Shown here in pieces: positions 1 through 8,829 of a DNA stretch of 64,000 nucleotides (position 1 is the first letter of the stretch; every line of letters starts with the position of its first letter). Position numbers and translations under genes: made by a program. The notes beneath the pieces are model-generated. The model searched no databases. It saw nothing but the letters and a program-made list of their open reading frames with translations, and was not told where the DNA came from. Origin of the DNA: an uncultured Mailhella sp. (lineage in GTDB: Bacteria; Desulfobacterota; Desulfovibrionia; Desulfovibrionales; Desulfovibrionaceae); contig NZ_CALUWY010000004.1 of assembly GCF_944324615.1 (NCBI RefSeq), forward strand, positions 1 through 64,000, written 5' to 3'.

Positions 1-144
1 TTCTGCGGAACTTTTTTCGTACACCTTCATCAATCATTTGATAACATTTATTATTTTATAGAAAAAATTTTCGATTCCCTGTGCCTGAAAAGCCCTTTTC
101 CAGCCCGAAAAGGCCCTCCTGCGGGCGGAACGCCCCTTTTCAGG

Positions 145-184
145 CATGAAAAAACAGGGGGAAGGCCCGGCCTTCCCCCTGTTT
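145..184 (-). terminator. Rho-independent terminator of the split-Soret cytochrome gene
   Basis: A perfect 14-bp inverted repeat (152-165 with 171-184) has a 5-base loop. Read leftwards it is followed by a run of T (complement of the A-run at 148-154). It lies about 175 bases beyond the cytochrome stop. The rest of 1-358 holds no gene that I can support. Confidence 0.75.
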
Positions 185-358
185 ATGATGCACGACGCAG
201 GAACGTATTGTGCGGATGATATGCTTTCTTCCCGGAGACAGAGTCCCTTCACGGAACCGGTGTTACAGCTCCGGCCCCTTCACGGGCACACCTTATGCCG
301 GAGCTTTTTCCCGGAAGAAGCGAATATTTCTGAAATATACGTCCCCTGCCCGTGAGGC

Positions 359-1207
359 TTACGGATGATTGTGGAACTTGTCGGCCACGGCCTCGGAACC
401 GCTGTGGCAGGGAGTGCAGTCCATATTGCCCTTCTGGATGTCGGACATCTTGCCCTTGCCGTGGCAGGTGGTGCAGCCGGTCACGGATTCCTGCTTGCCG
501 AGAGCGCCCTTCCAGTCCTTGCCGGCCTCGATCTTGGCGTTGAGGATTTCAATGGCCTTGCGGCTCACGTCGGCGGTGATGCGGCCGCAGCGTTCACTGC
601 GTTCGGTGCTGTTGGCAGCAAGCTTGGTGGCATAGGACCAGCGGGACACGGAAACATGGCAGAGTACGGAATGGGCCACGCTGGTGGGCAGGTCACCCTT
701 CACGCCCTGGGCCGCATCGCCGGGATTGTAGACGGGGAAGGCCGTCTTTTCATACCAGCGGAACAGTTCGTTCACCATGGGCGTGGCTTCGCTACGCGGA
801 TAGAACACCGCAAAGGCCATGGCCGCACCGGCCAGAGCGCCGCAGATAGTGCCCCAGTCGGACATGCCGCCCTTGAAGCCTTCCATCATGGTAAAGGGGA
901 AGCAGTTGTACGGAGCACCGTATTTTTCGGCCATGGTGCCGATGATGCTGTAGAACACGCCGTAGCCGCAGCCGTAGCCCTTGTACCAGTACCCCTTGTA
1001 TGCCACGGCGCTGGCGGCCGCGATGTCGTCGATCTTCTTCGGGGTCCAGCCGAATTCCCCACCCATCTGACCGAAATGCCCGTCCTTGCCGGCGGACATG
1101 GCCGGGGCGGCAGGCGCCGCGATAACATTGCCAGACATGGCGGCCAGGGAACCGCCGACAACCAGACCGCCCATGGCGCCCAGCATGGCTCTTCTGCTGT
1201 AATCCAT
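359..1207 (-). CDS. Split-Soret cytochrome c (diheme, exported)
   Basis: This 282-residue protein has an N-terminal export signal of twin-arginine-like type (SRRAMLGA, then a hydrophobic stretch and AAPAAPA). Two c-type heme sites lie near the C-terminus (CTTCH and CTPCH). Upstream is a cysteine-rich region of the C_GCAxxG_C_C type (GYGCGYG, then TICGALAG). This layout is that of the split-Soret cytochromes of Desulfovibrio, which are periplasmic diheme electron carriers thought also to bind Fe-S. The start is the ATG of MDYSRR, because a GGAGA site precedes it; a 20-residue upstream extension has no such site. The physiological partner is unknown, and the nearby SDR and purine permease give no clue. 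The leftward terminator at 145-184 fits a monocistronic unit. Confidence 0.85.
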   Translation of the reverse strand: MDYSRRAMLGAMGGLVVGGSLAAMSGNVIAAPAAPAMSAGKDGHFGQMGGEFGWTPKKIDDIAAASAVAYKGYWYKGYGCGYGVFYSIIGTMAEKYGAPYNCFPFTMMEGFKGGMSDWGTICGALAGAAMAFAVFYPRSEATPMVNELFRWYEKTAFPVYNPGDAAQGVKGDLPTSVAHSVLCHVSVSRWSYATKLAANSTERSERCGRITADVSRKAIEILNAKIEAGKDWKGALGKQESVTGCTTCHGKGKMSDIQKGNMDCTPCHSGSEAVADKFHNHP

Positions 1208-1407
1208 ACTATTCTCCGAGGTAGAAAATGACTTACACATACCTTCCCTGTCTGGGGAAAGATACACGCTCGTACTATGTGATTAATGGAACATTATGTC
1301 AATAACAGACACCGACACAGACGCAATGTTGAAGCATCCCGCAGGATAAAACCGTCATGTCTCATCCTGTGCCTGCCCGGCGTCTTCCGCGCTCATGCGC
1401 CTGACCG

Positions 1408-2187
1408 TCAGTTCCCCTTCTCCCATGCGGCAAAGGGATTCTGCACGCAGTACTTGCCGCCGCTCGCCTCCACGCCGCAGCCGGTGATGAAACTTGCCGC
1501 ATCGGAGGCAAGGAACACCACAAGGCGTGCGATTTCCTCCGTACGGCCGTACCTGTTCTGCACGGCCTGCCGCTTCACCGCACCGTCGTCGTACTCTCCG
1601 ATGACGGCTGCGTTGATGCCGGTGAGCACGAAGCCCGGCATATAGGCCACCACGCGGATATGGTCGGGAGCAAGTTCTGCAGCCATGACCCTGGTCATCT
1701 GGCTTACGGCCGCCTTGGTCACGCCGTACGCGCCCCTTCCCCCCGTGGGCATGATGGAGGCATAGGAGGAAGCGTTGACGATGACGCCGCCGCCTGCCTT
1801 TCTCAAATAGGGAATGGCGGCGCGCGAACCGTAAAGCACACCGTCCACGTTCACGGCAAAGGTTTCCCGCCACATATCAAGGGGCATGTCTTCCAGATTC
1901 CCCTTGGGATAGATGCCCGCATTGTTCACCCATACGTCGATGCCGCCGAAATGCTCCGCCGCAGCCCGGGCCAGGGCCTCCATATCCTCGGGAGACGATA
2001 CGTCCGCGCGCACGGCAAGCACGGGCCTGCCCTCATATTCCTTGCGGAACTCTTCCAGCCTGCCCTCGGAACGGCCGCACACCACCACGCGGCTGCCTTC
2101 TTCCAGAAAAGCGTCCACACAGGATCTGCCTATGCCCGCAGTACCCCCTGTAACGACCACGACCTTGTCACGAAGTCCCAGATCCAT
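1408..2187 (-). CDS. SDR-family NAD(P)-dependent oxidoreductase
   Basis: This 259-residue classical short-chain dehydrogenase has the Rossmann motif TGGTAGIG (13-20), NNAG (88-91) and the catalytic Ser140/141-Tyr154-Lys158 set (YGVTK). The C-terminal segment ITGCGVEASGG matches the family's usual substrate-loop ending. The start is the ATG at 2187 behind AAGGAGA; the open frame further upstream lacks a ribosome site. The substrate cannot be told from sequence; SDRs of this kind reduce keto-acids, sugars or acyl-carrier ketones. It lies 121 bases after the AzgA permease on the same strand, so cotranscription is possible but not proven. Confidence 0.85.
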   Translation of the reverse strand: MDLGLRDKVVVVTGGTAGIGRSCVDAFLEEGSRVVVCGRSEGRLEEFRKEYEGRPVLAVRADVSSPEDMEALARAAAEHFGGIDVWVNNAGIYPKGNLEDMPLDMWRETFAVNVDGVLYGSRAAIPYLRKAGGGVIVNASSYASIMPTGGRGAYGVTKAAVSQMTRVMAAELAPDHIRVVAYMPGFVLTGINAAVIGEYDDGAVKRQAVQNRYGRTEEIARLVVFLASDAASFITGCGVEASGGKYCVQNPFAAWEKGN

Positions 2188-2308
2188 CACCGTTCTCCTT
2201 TTTTGTCCCTCAAGGCGCCCTTTGCGGAAAAATCCCTTCTGCAGGAGTCTTCTGCCGGGCGGAAACGTTTTCCCGCCGGATTCTCCGCCTCCGCGCTCCG
2301 GAACAGGT

Positions 2309-3625
2309 CTAACGCAAGGCAAAATTAATGACGAAGCACACCGAGACCACCCACATGATGAGGTTCACTTCCCTGGCCCGTCCGGTAAAAAGCCTGAGCA
2401 CCACATAGCTGATGAAGCCCATGCCGAAGCCTGTGGCAATGCTGCTCGTGAGAGGCATGGTGATGATGGTAAGGAAGGCGGGCAGAGCATCGGCCATGTT
2501 GCTGAAGTCGATGTTGCGCGTTTCCTGCACCATGAGCGCACCCACCACAATAAGCGCGGGAGCCGTGGCATAGCTCTGAACAATGCCCACCAGGGGAGCG
2601 AAGATAAGGCTGATGAGGAAAAGAACGCCCACGGTGACGGAGGTCAGGCCGGTGCGGCCACCTTCGGCCATGCCGGTGGAGCTTTCCAGATAGCTCGTCA
2701 CGGCAGGAGTGCCCAGCAGGCCGGAGAGCATGGTGCCGCAGGAATCCACCACCAGCGCCCTGTTCAGCCCTTCGATGCTTCCGTCCGCCTTCATCAGTCC
2801 CGCCTTGCGGGAAAGACCGATGATGGTTCCCATGGTGTCGAAAAGATCCACCATGGTCATGGTGAAGAGCACGGAGAAAAGGCCGTACTTCAGCGCGGCG
2901 ACGATATCGAGCTGCAGGAAGGTGGGCATGAAGCTCGGCACATCCAGGCTCATGACGCCGCCTATGCCGTGAGGCACAGGCCCCACTCCGGTGATCATGC
3001 CCGCCACGGAGGTGATCACGATGCCCAGCAGAATGGCACCGCGCACGTTGAGGATCATGAAAACCGTGGTGATCAGCAGGCCGAAGAGGGAAAGAAGCGT
3101 GGTGGGCCTGCCGAGATGCCCCATGCCCACAAAGGTGGCCTGATCCGGCACCACGACGCCCGCGCTCTTGAGCCCGATGAAGGCAATGAACATGCCTATG
3201 CCCACGGAGGTGGCCAGCTTGAGGTTGAGCGGCACGGCGCGGATGATCTGTTCGCGCAGCCTTGTCACGGAAAGCAGAAAGAACACCACGCCGGAAATGA
3301 ACACGGCGCCCAGGGCCGTCTGCCACGGCAGCCCCATGCCCAGCACCACGGTATAGGCAAAGAAGGCGTTGATGCCCATGCCCGGGGCAAGCGCTATGGG
3401 GAGATTTGCCCAGAGTCCCATGAAAAGCGTGGTCAGGGCGGCCCCCCAGATGGTGGCTGCAACGGCCGCCTCGCGGTCCATGCCCACATCCGCAAGCATG
3501 GAAGGGTTGACAAATATGATATAGGCCATGGACACGAACGTGGTCACGCCCGCCATAAGCTCCACTTTGACGCTGCTGCCGTGCTCTTTCAGTCTGAACA
3601 CCCTGTCGAGAACATTTCCTTCCAC
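2309..3625 (-). CDS. AzgA-type hypoxanthine/guanine/adenine permease (NCS2)
   Basis: This 438-residue inner-membrane protein has about 12-14 hydrophobic segments. The N-terminal signature AGVTTFVSMAYIIFVNPSML is typical of the AzgA/PbuG/GhxP branch of NCS2 purine:proton symporters. GMGINAFFAY in the early membrane region also fits. It begins with GTG behind a GGGGGA stretch. Members import hypoxanthine, guanine or adenine, and the specificity here is not resolved. No purine riboswitch is visible in the 478-base upstream gap, but a large inverted repeat sits there (3801-3843). Confidence 0.85.
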   Translation of the reverse strand: MEGNVLDRVFRLKEHGSSVKVELMAGVTTFVSMAYIIFVNPSMLADVGMDREAAVAATIWGAALTTLFMGLWANLPIALAPGMGINAFFAYTVVLGMGLPWQTALGAVFISGVVFFLLSVTRLREQIIRAVPLNLKLATSVGIGMFIAFIGLKSAGVVVPDQATFVGMGHLGRPTTLLSLFGLLITTVFMILNVRGAILLGIVITSVAGMITGVGPVPHGIGGVMSLDVPSFMPTFLQLDIVAALKYGLFSVLFTMTMVDLFDTMGTIIGLSRKAGLMKADGSIEGLNRALVVDSCGTMLSGLLGTPAVTSYLESSTGMAEGGRTGLTSVTVGVLFLISLIFAPLVGIVQSYATAPALIVVGALMVQETRNIDFSNMADALPAFLTIITMPLTSSIATGFGMGFISYVVLRLFTGRAREVNLIMWVVSVCFVINFALR

Positions 3626-3800
3626 GCTTTCCCCCGTACTCCGTCGTCATGTTGCTTTCCGCGCATCTCCCCTGCATCAGGACGGCTTAAAAACACAGAA
3701 CGGCTTTTCCCGCGAAAGGAAAAGTCCTCTTTTTCTCTGTACTCCGCCATGTGTCTGTCGTCCGGTGCGGAACCGGACGGAGGGACAGATACGCCTTTCT

Positions 3801-3843
3801 CCCTTTCCATGCAGAAGGGCTGTGCCGCACGGCATGGAAAGGG
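3801..3843. repeat. 12-bp inverted repeat in the azgA-pepD divergent gap
   Basis: CCCTTTCCATGC (3801-3812) is repeated inverted as GCATGGAAAGGG (3832-3843), with a 19-base loop. It lies in the 3626-4103 gap between divergently transcribed azgA and pepD, about 180 bases upstream of azgA. It could be a leader hairpin, a start-up attenuator or a dyad operator; there is no T-run making it a clear terminator. I see no gene in the rest of the gap. Confidence 0.5.
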
Positions 3844-4103
3844 CAGGTTTCTTCTTGCGCAGAAAAATAGCATGAACTTTTCCGTAAACCAATGTTAAAA
3901 TTACCACCTCGGCCGGGGAAATTTCTCCCGCGCCCTGCAGGATACAGCGAAAAAAAATATTTCTCCGAGGTACGGCCCGAAAGGAACATACGGACTGTAC
4001 ACACGAAGCCTTTCCCATGTACCATGCGTGCACCTGCGGGAGAGCCGGACGCTCCGGCCCCGCCCGGAAAGTTCAACAACAGGAAACACACAGGAGTTGC
4101 TCC

Positions 4104-5594
4104 GTGAACAGTGCCTTTTCCCCTGATAAGGAATATCTCAAATGGTTTGCCGCGCTGAGCGCCATTCCCCATGAATCCGGGAACGAGCGTGCGCTCGGCG
4201 AGTTTCTCGTTGCCTTTGCAAAGGAACGCGGCCTCTTCGTCATGAAGGACGCCACCGGCAACGTGCACATGAAAAAGCCCGGCACCGCCGGCATGGAACA
4301 GGCCCCGGCCGTCATTCTGCAGGGGCACATGGACATGGTCTGCGTCAAGGATGAAGGGCTGGACTTCGACTTTGCCAGAGATCCCCTGAAACTCATGACC
4401 GACGGAGAGAACCTGTTTGCCCAGGGCACCACCCTCGGCGCAGACAACGGCGTTGCCGTTGCCTATATTCTGGCCGTGTTCGACGCCGACCATATCCCGC
4501 ATCCTCCGCTGGAAGCCGTGATCACCGTGGATGAGGAAGTGGGCATGGGCGGAGCAACGGCCTTCGACGTTTCCCCGCTCAACGCCTCCCTGTTCATCAA
4601 CATGGATTCGGAAGAGGAAGGCATCTTCTGCGTGAGCTGCGCCGGAGGCAGAAGAAGCAGACTGAGCATTCCCGTGGAATTCGAGGATGCCTCGGCGCTT
4701 TCCCCCGCACAGGGCTGGGCACTCCGGCGCATCACCCTCGGCGGACTTGCCGGCGGACATTCCGGGCTGGAAATCATCCGTGAGCGCGGCAACAGCAACA
4801 GACTGCTGGCCAGAATGCTGGACGGACTGAAAAAAACCTTCCCCTGCCGTCTTGTCTCCCTTCAGGGGGGAACGGCGGCAAACGCCATTCCCAAGGAAAG
4901 CTCGGCCGTGCTGTTCATTCAGGCGGAGGATGAGGCTGTTCTGAAGGAAGTGAAGCGCTGGGAAGCCCTGTTCCGCCACGAACTGCGCGGTTCCGACGGC
5001 GCAGGCCTGTTCATCACTCTGGACAGGGCCGACGGCGAAGAACGCGTGTTCTCCCCGGAAAGCGAAAAGCGCGTTCTTTCGGCAGCGCTGCTCGTGCCCG
5101 ACGGCATAGCCTCCATGGACAAGAACATCACCTCCCAGAATCTTGTGGAAAGCTCCAACAACTTCGCCATGATCTGCATGGAAGAAGGTCGCGTCGTCTT
5201 CCAGTGCCAGACCAGAAGTTCCGTTGCCAGCAGAAAGGATGAACTCTGCCGCAGGATCGAAATTCTCGGCGACATGGTGGGGGGCAGCGTCGAACATTCG
5301 GGAGATTACCCCGCATGGGAATACAACCCCGATTCCCGTCTTCAGAGCATCTTCACAACGTCCTATGAAACGCTGTTCGGAAAGAAGGCGCGCGTGGAAG
5401 GCATTCATGCCGGCCTGGAATGCGGACTCTTTGCCGACAAGTTCCGGAAGCTCGGCCGCAGGGTGGACTTCATTTCCTTCGGGCCGACGGTGACCGGAGC
5501 GCATTCCACCAGGGAGAGGCTCCACCTCGCCTCTGCGGAAAACGCCTGGAAGCTCCTTCTGGACGTGCTGCAGCGCATAGGTGAGACAAAATAA
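4104..5594 (+). CDS. pepD: Aminoacyl-histidine dipeptidase (M20 family)
   Basis: This 496-residue cytosolic metallodipeptidase is close to the usual length of about 485. Its di-zinc motifs are GHMDMVCVKD, TLGADNGVAVA and DEEVGMGGA, followed by DSEEEGIFCVSCAGG. These are the PepD/carnosinase signature segments. It hydrolyses Xaa-His and other dipeptides. The start is the GTG at 4104, eight bases after CAGGAG; the longer frame from 4017 has no ribosome site. A strong terminator follows directly (5603-5632), so it appears monocistronic. Confidence 0.9.
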   Translation: MNSAFSPDKEYLKWFAALSAIPHESGNERALGEFLVAFAKERGLFVMKDATGNVHMKKPGTAGMEQAPAVILQGHMDMVCVKDEGLDFDFARDPLKLMTDGENLFAQGTTLGADNGVAVAYILAVFDADHIPHPPLEAVITVDEEVGMGGATAFDVSPLNASLFINMDSEEEGIFCVSCAGGRRSRLSIPVEFEDASALSPAQGWALRRITLGGLAGGHSGLEIIRERGNSNRLLARMLDGLKKTFPCRLVSLQGGTAANAIPKESSAVLFIQAEDEAVLKEVKRWEALFRHELRGSDGAGLFITLDRADGEERVFSPESEKRVLSAALLVPDGIASMDKNITSQNLVESSNNFAMICMEEGRVVFQCQTRSSVASRKDELCRRIEILGDMVGGSVEHSGDYPAWEYNPDSRLQSIFTTSYETLFGKKARVEGIHAGLECGLFADKFRKLGRRVDFISFGPTVTGAHSTRERLHLASAENAWKLLLDVLQRIGETK

Positions 5595-5602
5595 CGTTCA
5601 TG

Positions 5603-5632
5603 AAAAAGCCGCGCTTCAGGCGCGGCTTTTTC
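5603..5632 (+). terminator. Rho-independent terminator of pepD
   Basis: GCCGCGC/GCGCGGC stem (5608-5614 with 5620-5626), loop TTCAG, followed by a T-run. It starts eight bases after the pepD stop codon. Confidence 0.9.
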
Positions 5633-5774
5633 TCTGCCCCCTTCCGCGCTCTGCGGAACAATGACGCGGAAGGGGCTTTTCTCCCGCGGAATGTATCCCC
5701 GGCGCTCTCCCCGCTCCGGCGGCCTGCGCCATGTTCCGCCTTCTGCGCCGCATACGAAAAAAGCATACGGCCAT

Positions 5775-5813
5775 AAAAAAGCGGATGCCCGCCCCGGAGG
5801 GAGAGCATCCGCA
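5775..5813 (-). terminator. Terminator of the first NSS symporter gene
   Basis: The inverted repeat GCGGATGC...GCATCCGC (5781-5788 with 5805-5812) is followed, reading leftwards, by six T. It lies just beyond the stop at 5835. Confidence 0.85.
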
Positions 5814-5834
5814 AAAAACATTCATGCAGGCGCT

Positions 5835-7202
5835 TCAGGAGAAGAATTTCTGCACATAGCCCTGCACGAACACGAGCGCCACCACCAGGGGCAGAATCCA
5901 GGTGAGGTAGAAGCGCAGAGCACGGGGGAACTTCACGCCGCGCCCCGCATCGGTTTCCGCAATGAACCTGTCCCAGCCCCAGCCGAACTTATGGCAGCAG
6001 AACAGCATGAAGGTGATGGCGCCTATGGACAGAAGGTTGTTGCTGAGAATGAAATCCTCCAGATCCATGAGCGTACTGCCCTCTCCCAGAGGCTGCACGA
6101 AGGAAAGTTCGTTGAAGCCGAGCACGCAGGGCAGGGTAAGCAGGGTAAGCGCAACGCCGTTGACGATGGTGGACTTTCTGCGCGACCACTTCCACACGTC
6201 CATGCTGTAGGAAATGATGTTCTCGATCACGGTGATCACCGTGGTGAGCGCGGCTGCGCTCATGAACACGAAGAAGAGCGTCCCCCAGAAACGGCCGCCG
6301 GACATGGAGTTGAACACGTTGGGCAGGGTGATGAAGATGAGCCCGGGTCCGGAATCCGGTTCCACGCCGAAGGCGAAGCAGGCCGGGAAAATAATGAAGC
6401 CCGACATCATGGCCACAAAGGTATCCAGCCCCACGATCCACAGCGATTCCTGGGTGATGGTGTATTCACGCCCGAGGTAGCTGCCGAAAATGCACATGGA
6501 GCCTATGCCGAGGCCCAGGGTGAAGAAGGCCTGATTCATGGCGTCGTTCAGAAGGCTCCATATGCCCGCGTTCACCGCGCGTTCCCAGTCGGGAGCAAGG
6601 TAGAAGGCAAGGCCGTCCAGAGCGCCCGGCAGGGTGACGGCGCGCAGGGCAAGGCCCAGCATGATGACGAGAAGGCCGGTCATCATGATCTTGACCACGC
6701 GCTCTATGCCCCGGCGAAGGCCGAAGCTGCACACCAGAAAGCAGAGAATGGAAGTGAGAAAGGCCCAGAAGGTCATGCCCGCCGGGTCGGCCAGCATGGA
6801 CGTAAAGGCGGCGGGCATCTGATCGGGGGGAAGATCAAGCGCGCCTGCGGCCGTTCTCCACACATAAAAGAGCATCCAGCCCGCCACGGGGATATAGAAC
6901 ATCATGAGCAGGTAACTGCCCACCATGCTGATCCAGCCCATGCGGTGCCAGGATGAGCCCGCAGGTTCCAGCACCCTCAGGGCGTTGCCGAGGTTCTGCT
7001 GCGAGGCGCGGCCCACGGAAAATTCCATGATGAGCAGAGGCAGCGCCAGCATGAACAGAAAGAACAGGTAGGCGGCCACAAAAACGGCCCCGCCGTACTT
7101 CCCCGTGATGTAGGGAAAACGCCACACATTGCCGAGCCCGATGGCGCATCCGGCGGAAACAAACAGAAAGCCGATGCGGCTGGCCATCTTTTCTCGTTGC
7201 AT
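5835..7202 (-). CDS. NSS-family sodium:amino acid symporter (copy 1)
   Basis: This 455-residue protein has about 11-12 membrane segments and opens with the NSS/LeuT-fold helix-1 signature GCAIGLGNVWRFPYITGKYG. The unwound GN-RFP centre binds sodium and substrate in this family. Bacterial members such as TnaT, Tyt1 and MhsT import hydrophobic or aromatic amino acids with sodium; the substrate here is unknown. ATG at 7202 follows CTGGAG. It is the last of three tandem paralogs on this strand and has its own terminator. Its N-terminus (REKMASRIGF) is less like copies 2 and 3 than those are like each other. Confidence 0.88.
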   Translation of the reverse strand: MQREKMASRIGFLFVSAGCAIGLGNVWRFPYITGKYGGAVFVAAYLFFLFMLALPLLIMEFSVGRASQQNLGNALRVLEPAGSSWHRMGWISMVGSYLLMMFYIPVAGWMLFYVWRTAAGALDLPPDQMPAAFTSMLADPAGMTFWAFLTSILCFLVCSFGLRRGIERVVKIMMTGLLVIMLGLALRAVTLPGALDGLAFYLAPDWERAVNAGIWSLLNDAMNQAFFTLGLGIGSMCIFGSYLGREYTITQESLWIVGLDTFVAMMSGFIIFPACFAFGVEPDSGPGLIFITLPNVFNSMSGGRFWGTLFFVFMSAAALTTVITVIENIISYSMDVWKWSRRKSTIVNGVALTLLTLPCVLGFNELSFVQPLGEGSTLMDLEDFILSNNLLSIGAITFMLFCCHKFGWGWDRFIAETDAGRGVKFPRALRFYLTWILPLVVALVFVQGYVQKFFS

Positions 7203-7298
7203 GATTCACTCCAGAAAAGGAAGCACGCCCGGGGCGCCTTTATACGGCGCCCTCCGGGGCATGAAAAACGCCGCATGCGCCGGAGGCGGCAGGCGGCG

Positions 7299-7328
7299 GA
7301 AAGGGCCTGCCCCGAAGGGAGCAGGCCC
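7299..7328 (-). terminator. Terminator of NSS copy 2
   Basis: GGGCCTGC/GCAGGCCC (7303-7310 with 7321-7328) forms an 8-bp stem just past the stop at 7336, followed leftwards by TTTCC. A second hairpin, GGGCGCC...GGCGCCC (7232-7252), lies further into the same gap before copy 1. Confidence 0.65.
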
Positions 7329-7335
7329 GCAGTCA

Positions 7336-8700
7336 TCAGAAGAACTTCTGGATATAGCCTTCCACGAAGATGAACAGAAGCACCACGGGAAGAATCCAGG
7401 TCAGATAGAAGCGGAGGAACCTGGGGAACTTCATGCCCTCGCCGGCATCGGCTTCGGCAATGAACTTGTTCCAGCCCCAGCCGTAGCGCTGGCAGCAGAA
7501 CAGGCAGAAAATGAGCGAGCCGATGGGCAGAAGGTTGTTGCTGATGATGAAGTCTTCAAGATCCATGATGGTGGAACCTGCGCCCAGAGGCTGTACTTCC
7601 GACCACACATTGAAGCCCAGGATGCAGGGAAGGGTGCAGAGGGTGAGCACCACGCAATTCACCTTCACGGCCTTCTTGCGCGTCCATTCATAGGTATCCA
7701 TGAAATGGGAGATGATGTTCTCCAGCACGGCGATGACGGTGGTGAGCGCGGCCGCGCTCATGAACACGAAGAACAGGAAGCCCCAGAAGCGGCCCAGGGC
7801 CATGTTGTTGAAGATGTTGGGCAGCGTGATGAAGATGAGCCCGGGTCCGGAATCCGGTTCCACGCCGAAGGCGAAGCAGGCCGGGAAGATGATGAGGCCG
7901 GACATGAAGGCCACAAAGGTATCCAGGGAAACGATGAACACCGATTCCTTGGTCAGGGTGTTGTCCTTGTTGAGATAGCTGCCGAAAATGCACATGGCGC
8001 CGATGCCGATGCTCAGGGTGAAGAAGGCCTGGTTCATGGCGTCGTTGATGAGGGACATGATGCCCGCGTCCATGGCGCGCTGCAGATCGGGCACCAGGTA
8101 GAAGGCCACGCCCTCAAGGCTGCCGGGCAGCGTGATGGAGTGTATGGCAAGGCCGATGACGATGAGCAGAAGCCCGGCCATCATGATCTTGACCACGCGT
8201 TCCACACCCTTCTGAAGGCCCATGGCGCAGACGCCGAAACAGCCGAGTGAGGCAACCAGCGTCCAGAAAAGCATGGTACCGGGGCTGGAAAGCAGCCCGG
8301 TGAACACGCCGGGTACCTGATCCACGGGCAGGGCAAGGCCGCCCGTGATGGTGGCCCAGCAGTAATACATCATCCATCCTGCCACGGGGATGTAGAACAT
8401 CATGAGCGCATAGGAGCCTATGATGCTGAAGCAGCCGAAATAACGCCACTTCGATCCGGGAGTGAGTTCCTGGAAGGCCCGGGACATGTTGCGCCTTGAG
8501 GCGCGTCCCACGGAAAATTCCATGATGAGAATGGGCAGCCCCATGCCGAGAAGAAACACAAGGTAGGCGACAAGAAAGACCGCGCCCCCATATTTACCTG
8601 TAATAAAAGGAAAACGCCATACATTACCGAGCCCTATGGCGCAACCGGCGGAAAGGAACAGAAATCCCAGCCGGCTGGCGAGCTGTTCGCGTTGAGCCAT
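7336..8700 (-). CDS. NSS-family sodium:amino acid symporter (copy 2)
   Basis: This 454-residue LeuT-fold symporter has the helix-1 motif GLGNVWRFPFITGKYGG and about 11-12 hydrophobic segments. The start at 8700 (MAQREQLASRLGF) is chosen because AAGGAG precedes it and both paralogs begin the same way; the open frame continues 42 codons upstream without a ribosome site. Likely role: sodium-driven amino acid uptake. It has its own downstream hairpin, so the three copies can probably be expressed separately. Its sequence is closest to copy 3 by eye. Confidence 0.88.
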   Translation of the reverse strand: MAQREQLASRLGFLFLSAGCAIGLGNVWRFPFITGKYGGAVFLVAYLVFLLGMGLPILIMEFSVGRASRRNMSRAFQELTPGSKWRYFGCFSIIGSYALMMFYIPVAGWMMYYCWATITGGLALPVDQVPGVFTGLLSSPGTMLFWTLVASLGCFGVCAMGLQKGVERVVKIMMAGLLLIVIGLAIHSITLPGSLEGVAFYLVPDLQRAMDAGIMSLINDAMNQAFFTLSIGIGAMCIFGSYLNKDNTLTKESVFIVSLDTFVAFMSGLIIFPACFAFGVEPDSGPGLIFITLPNIFNNMALGRFWGFLFFVFMSAAALTTVIAVLENIISHFMDTYEWTRKKAVKVNCVVLTLCTLPCILGFNVWSEVQPLGAGSTIMDLEDFIISNNLLPIGSLIFCLFCCQRYGWGWNKFIAEADAGEGMKFPRFLRFYLTWILPVVLLFIFVEGYIQKFF

Positions 8701-8798
8701 ACCTTGTTTCTCCTTGGCGGGAATATTTTTTTTCGTATATGCCGAAACCTTGCGGGACGGCAACCTGAAATCCCCTCTGTCAGTCCGCCGTCCCTGCA

Positions 8799-8821
8799 AG
8801 GGAAGGGTCTCGCCCTTCCGC
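8799..8821 (-). terminator. Possible terminator of NSS copy 3
   Basis: GGAAGGG/CCCTTCC (8801-8807 with 8813-8819) lies directly after the stop at 8830, loop TCTCG. The T-run is poor (CTTGC), so termination is uncertain. Confidence 0.45.
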
Positions 8822-8829
8822 ATCATTTA

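Noticed and set aside
1913-3898. 661-codon open frame on the plus strand opposite azgA
   Set aside because: Low-complexity His/Gly/Arg-rich translation with no domain; it is the antisense shadow of a high-GC coding region.
3626-4103. Purine riboswitch before azgA
   Set aside because: No aptamer-like three-helix core with the conserved loops could be recognised.
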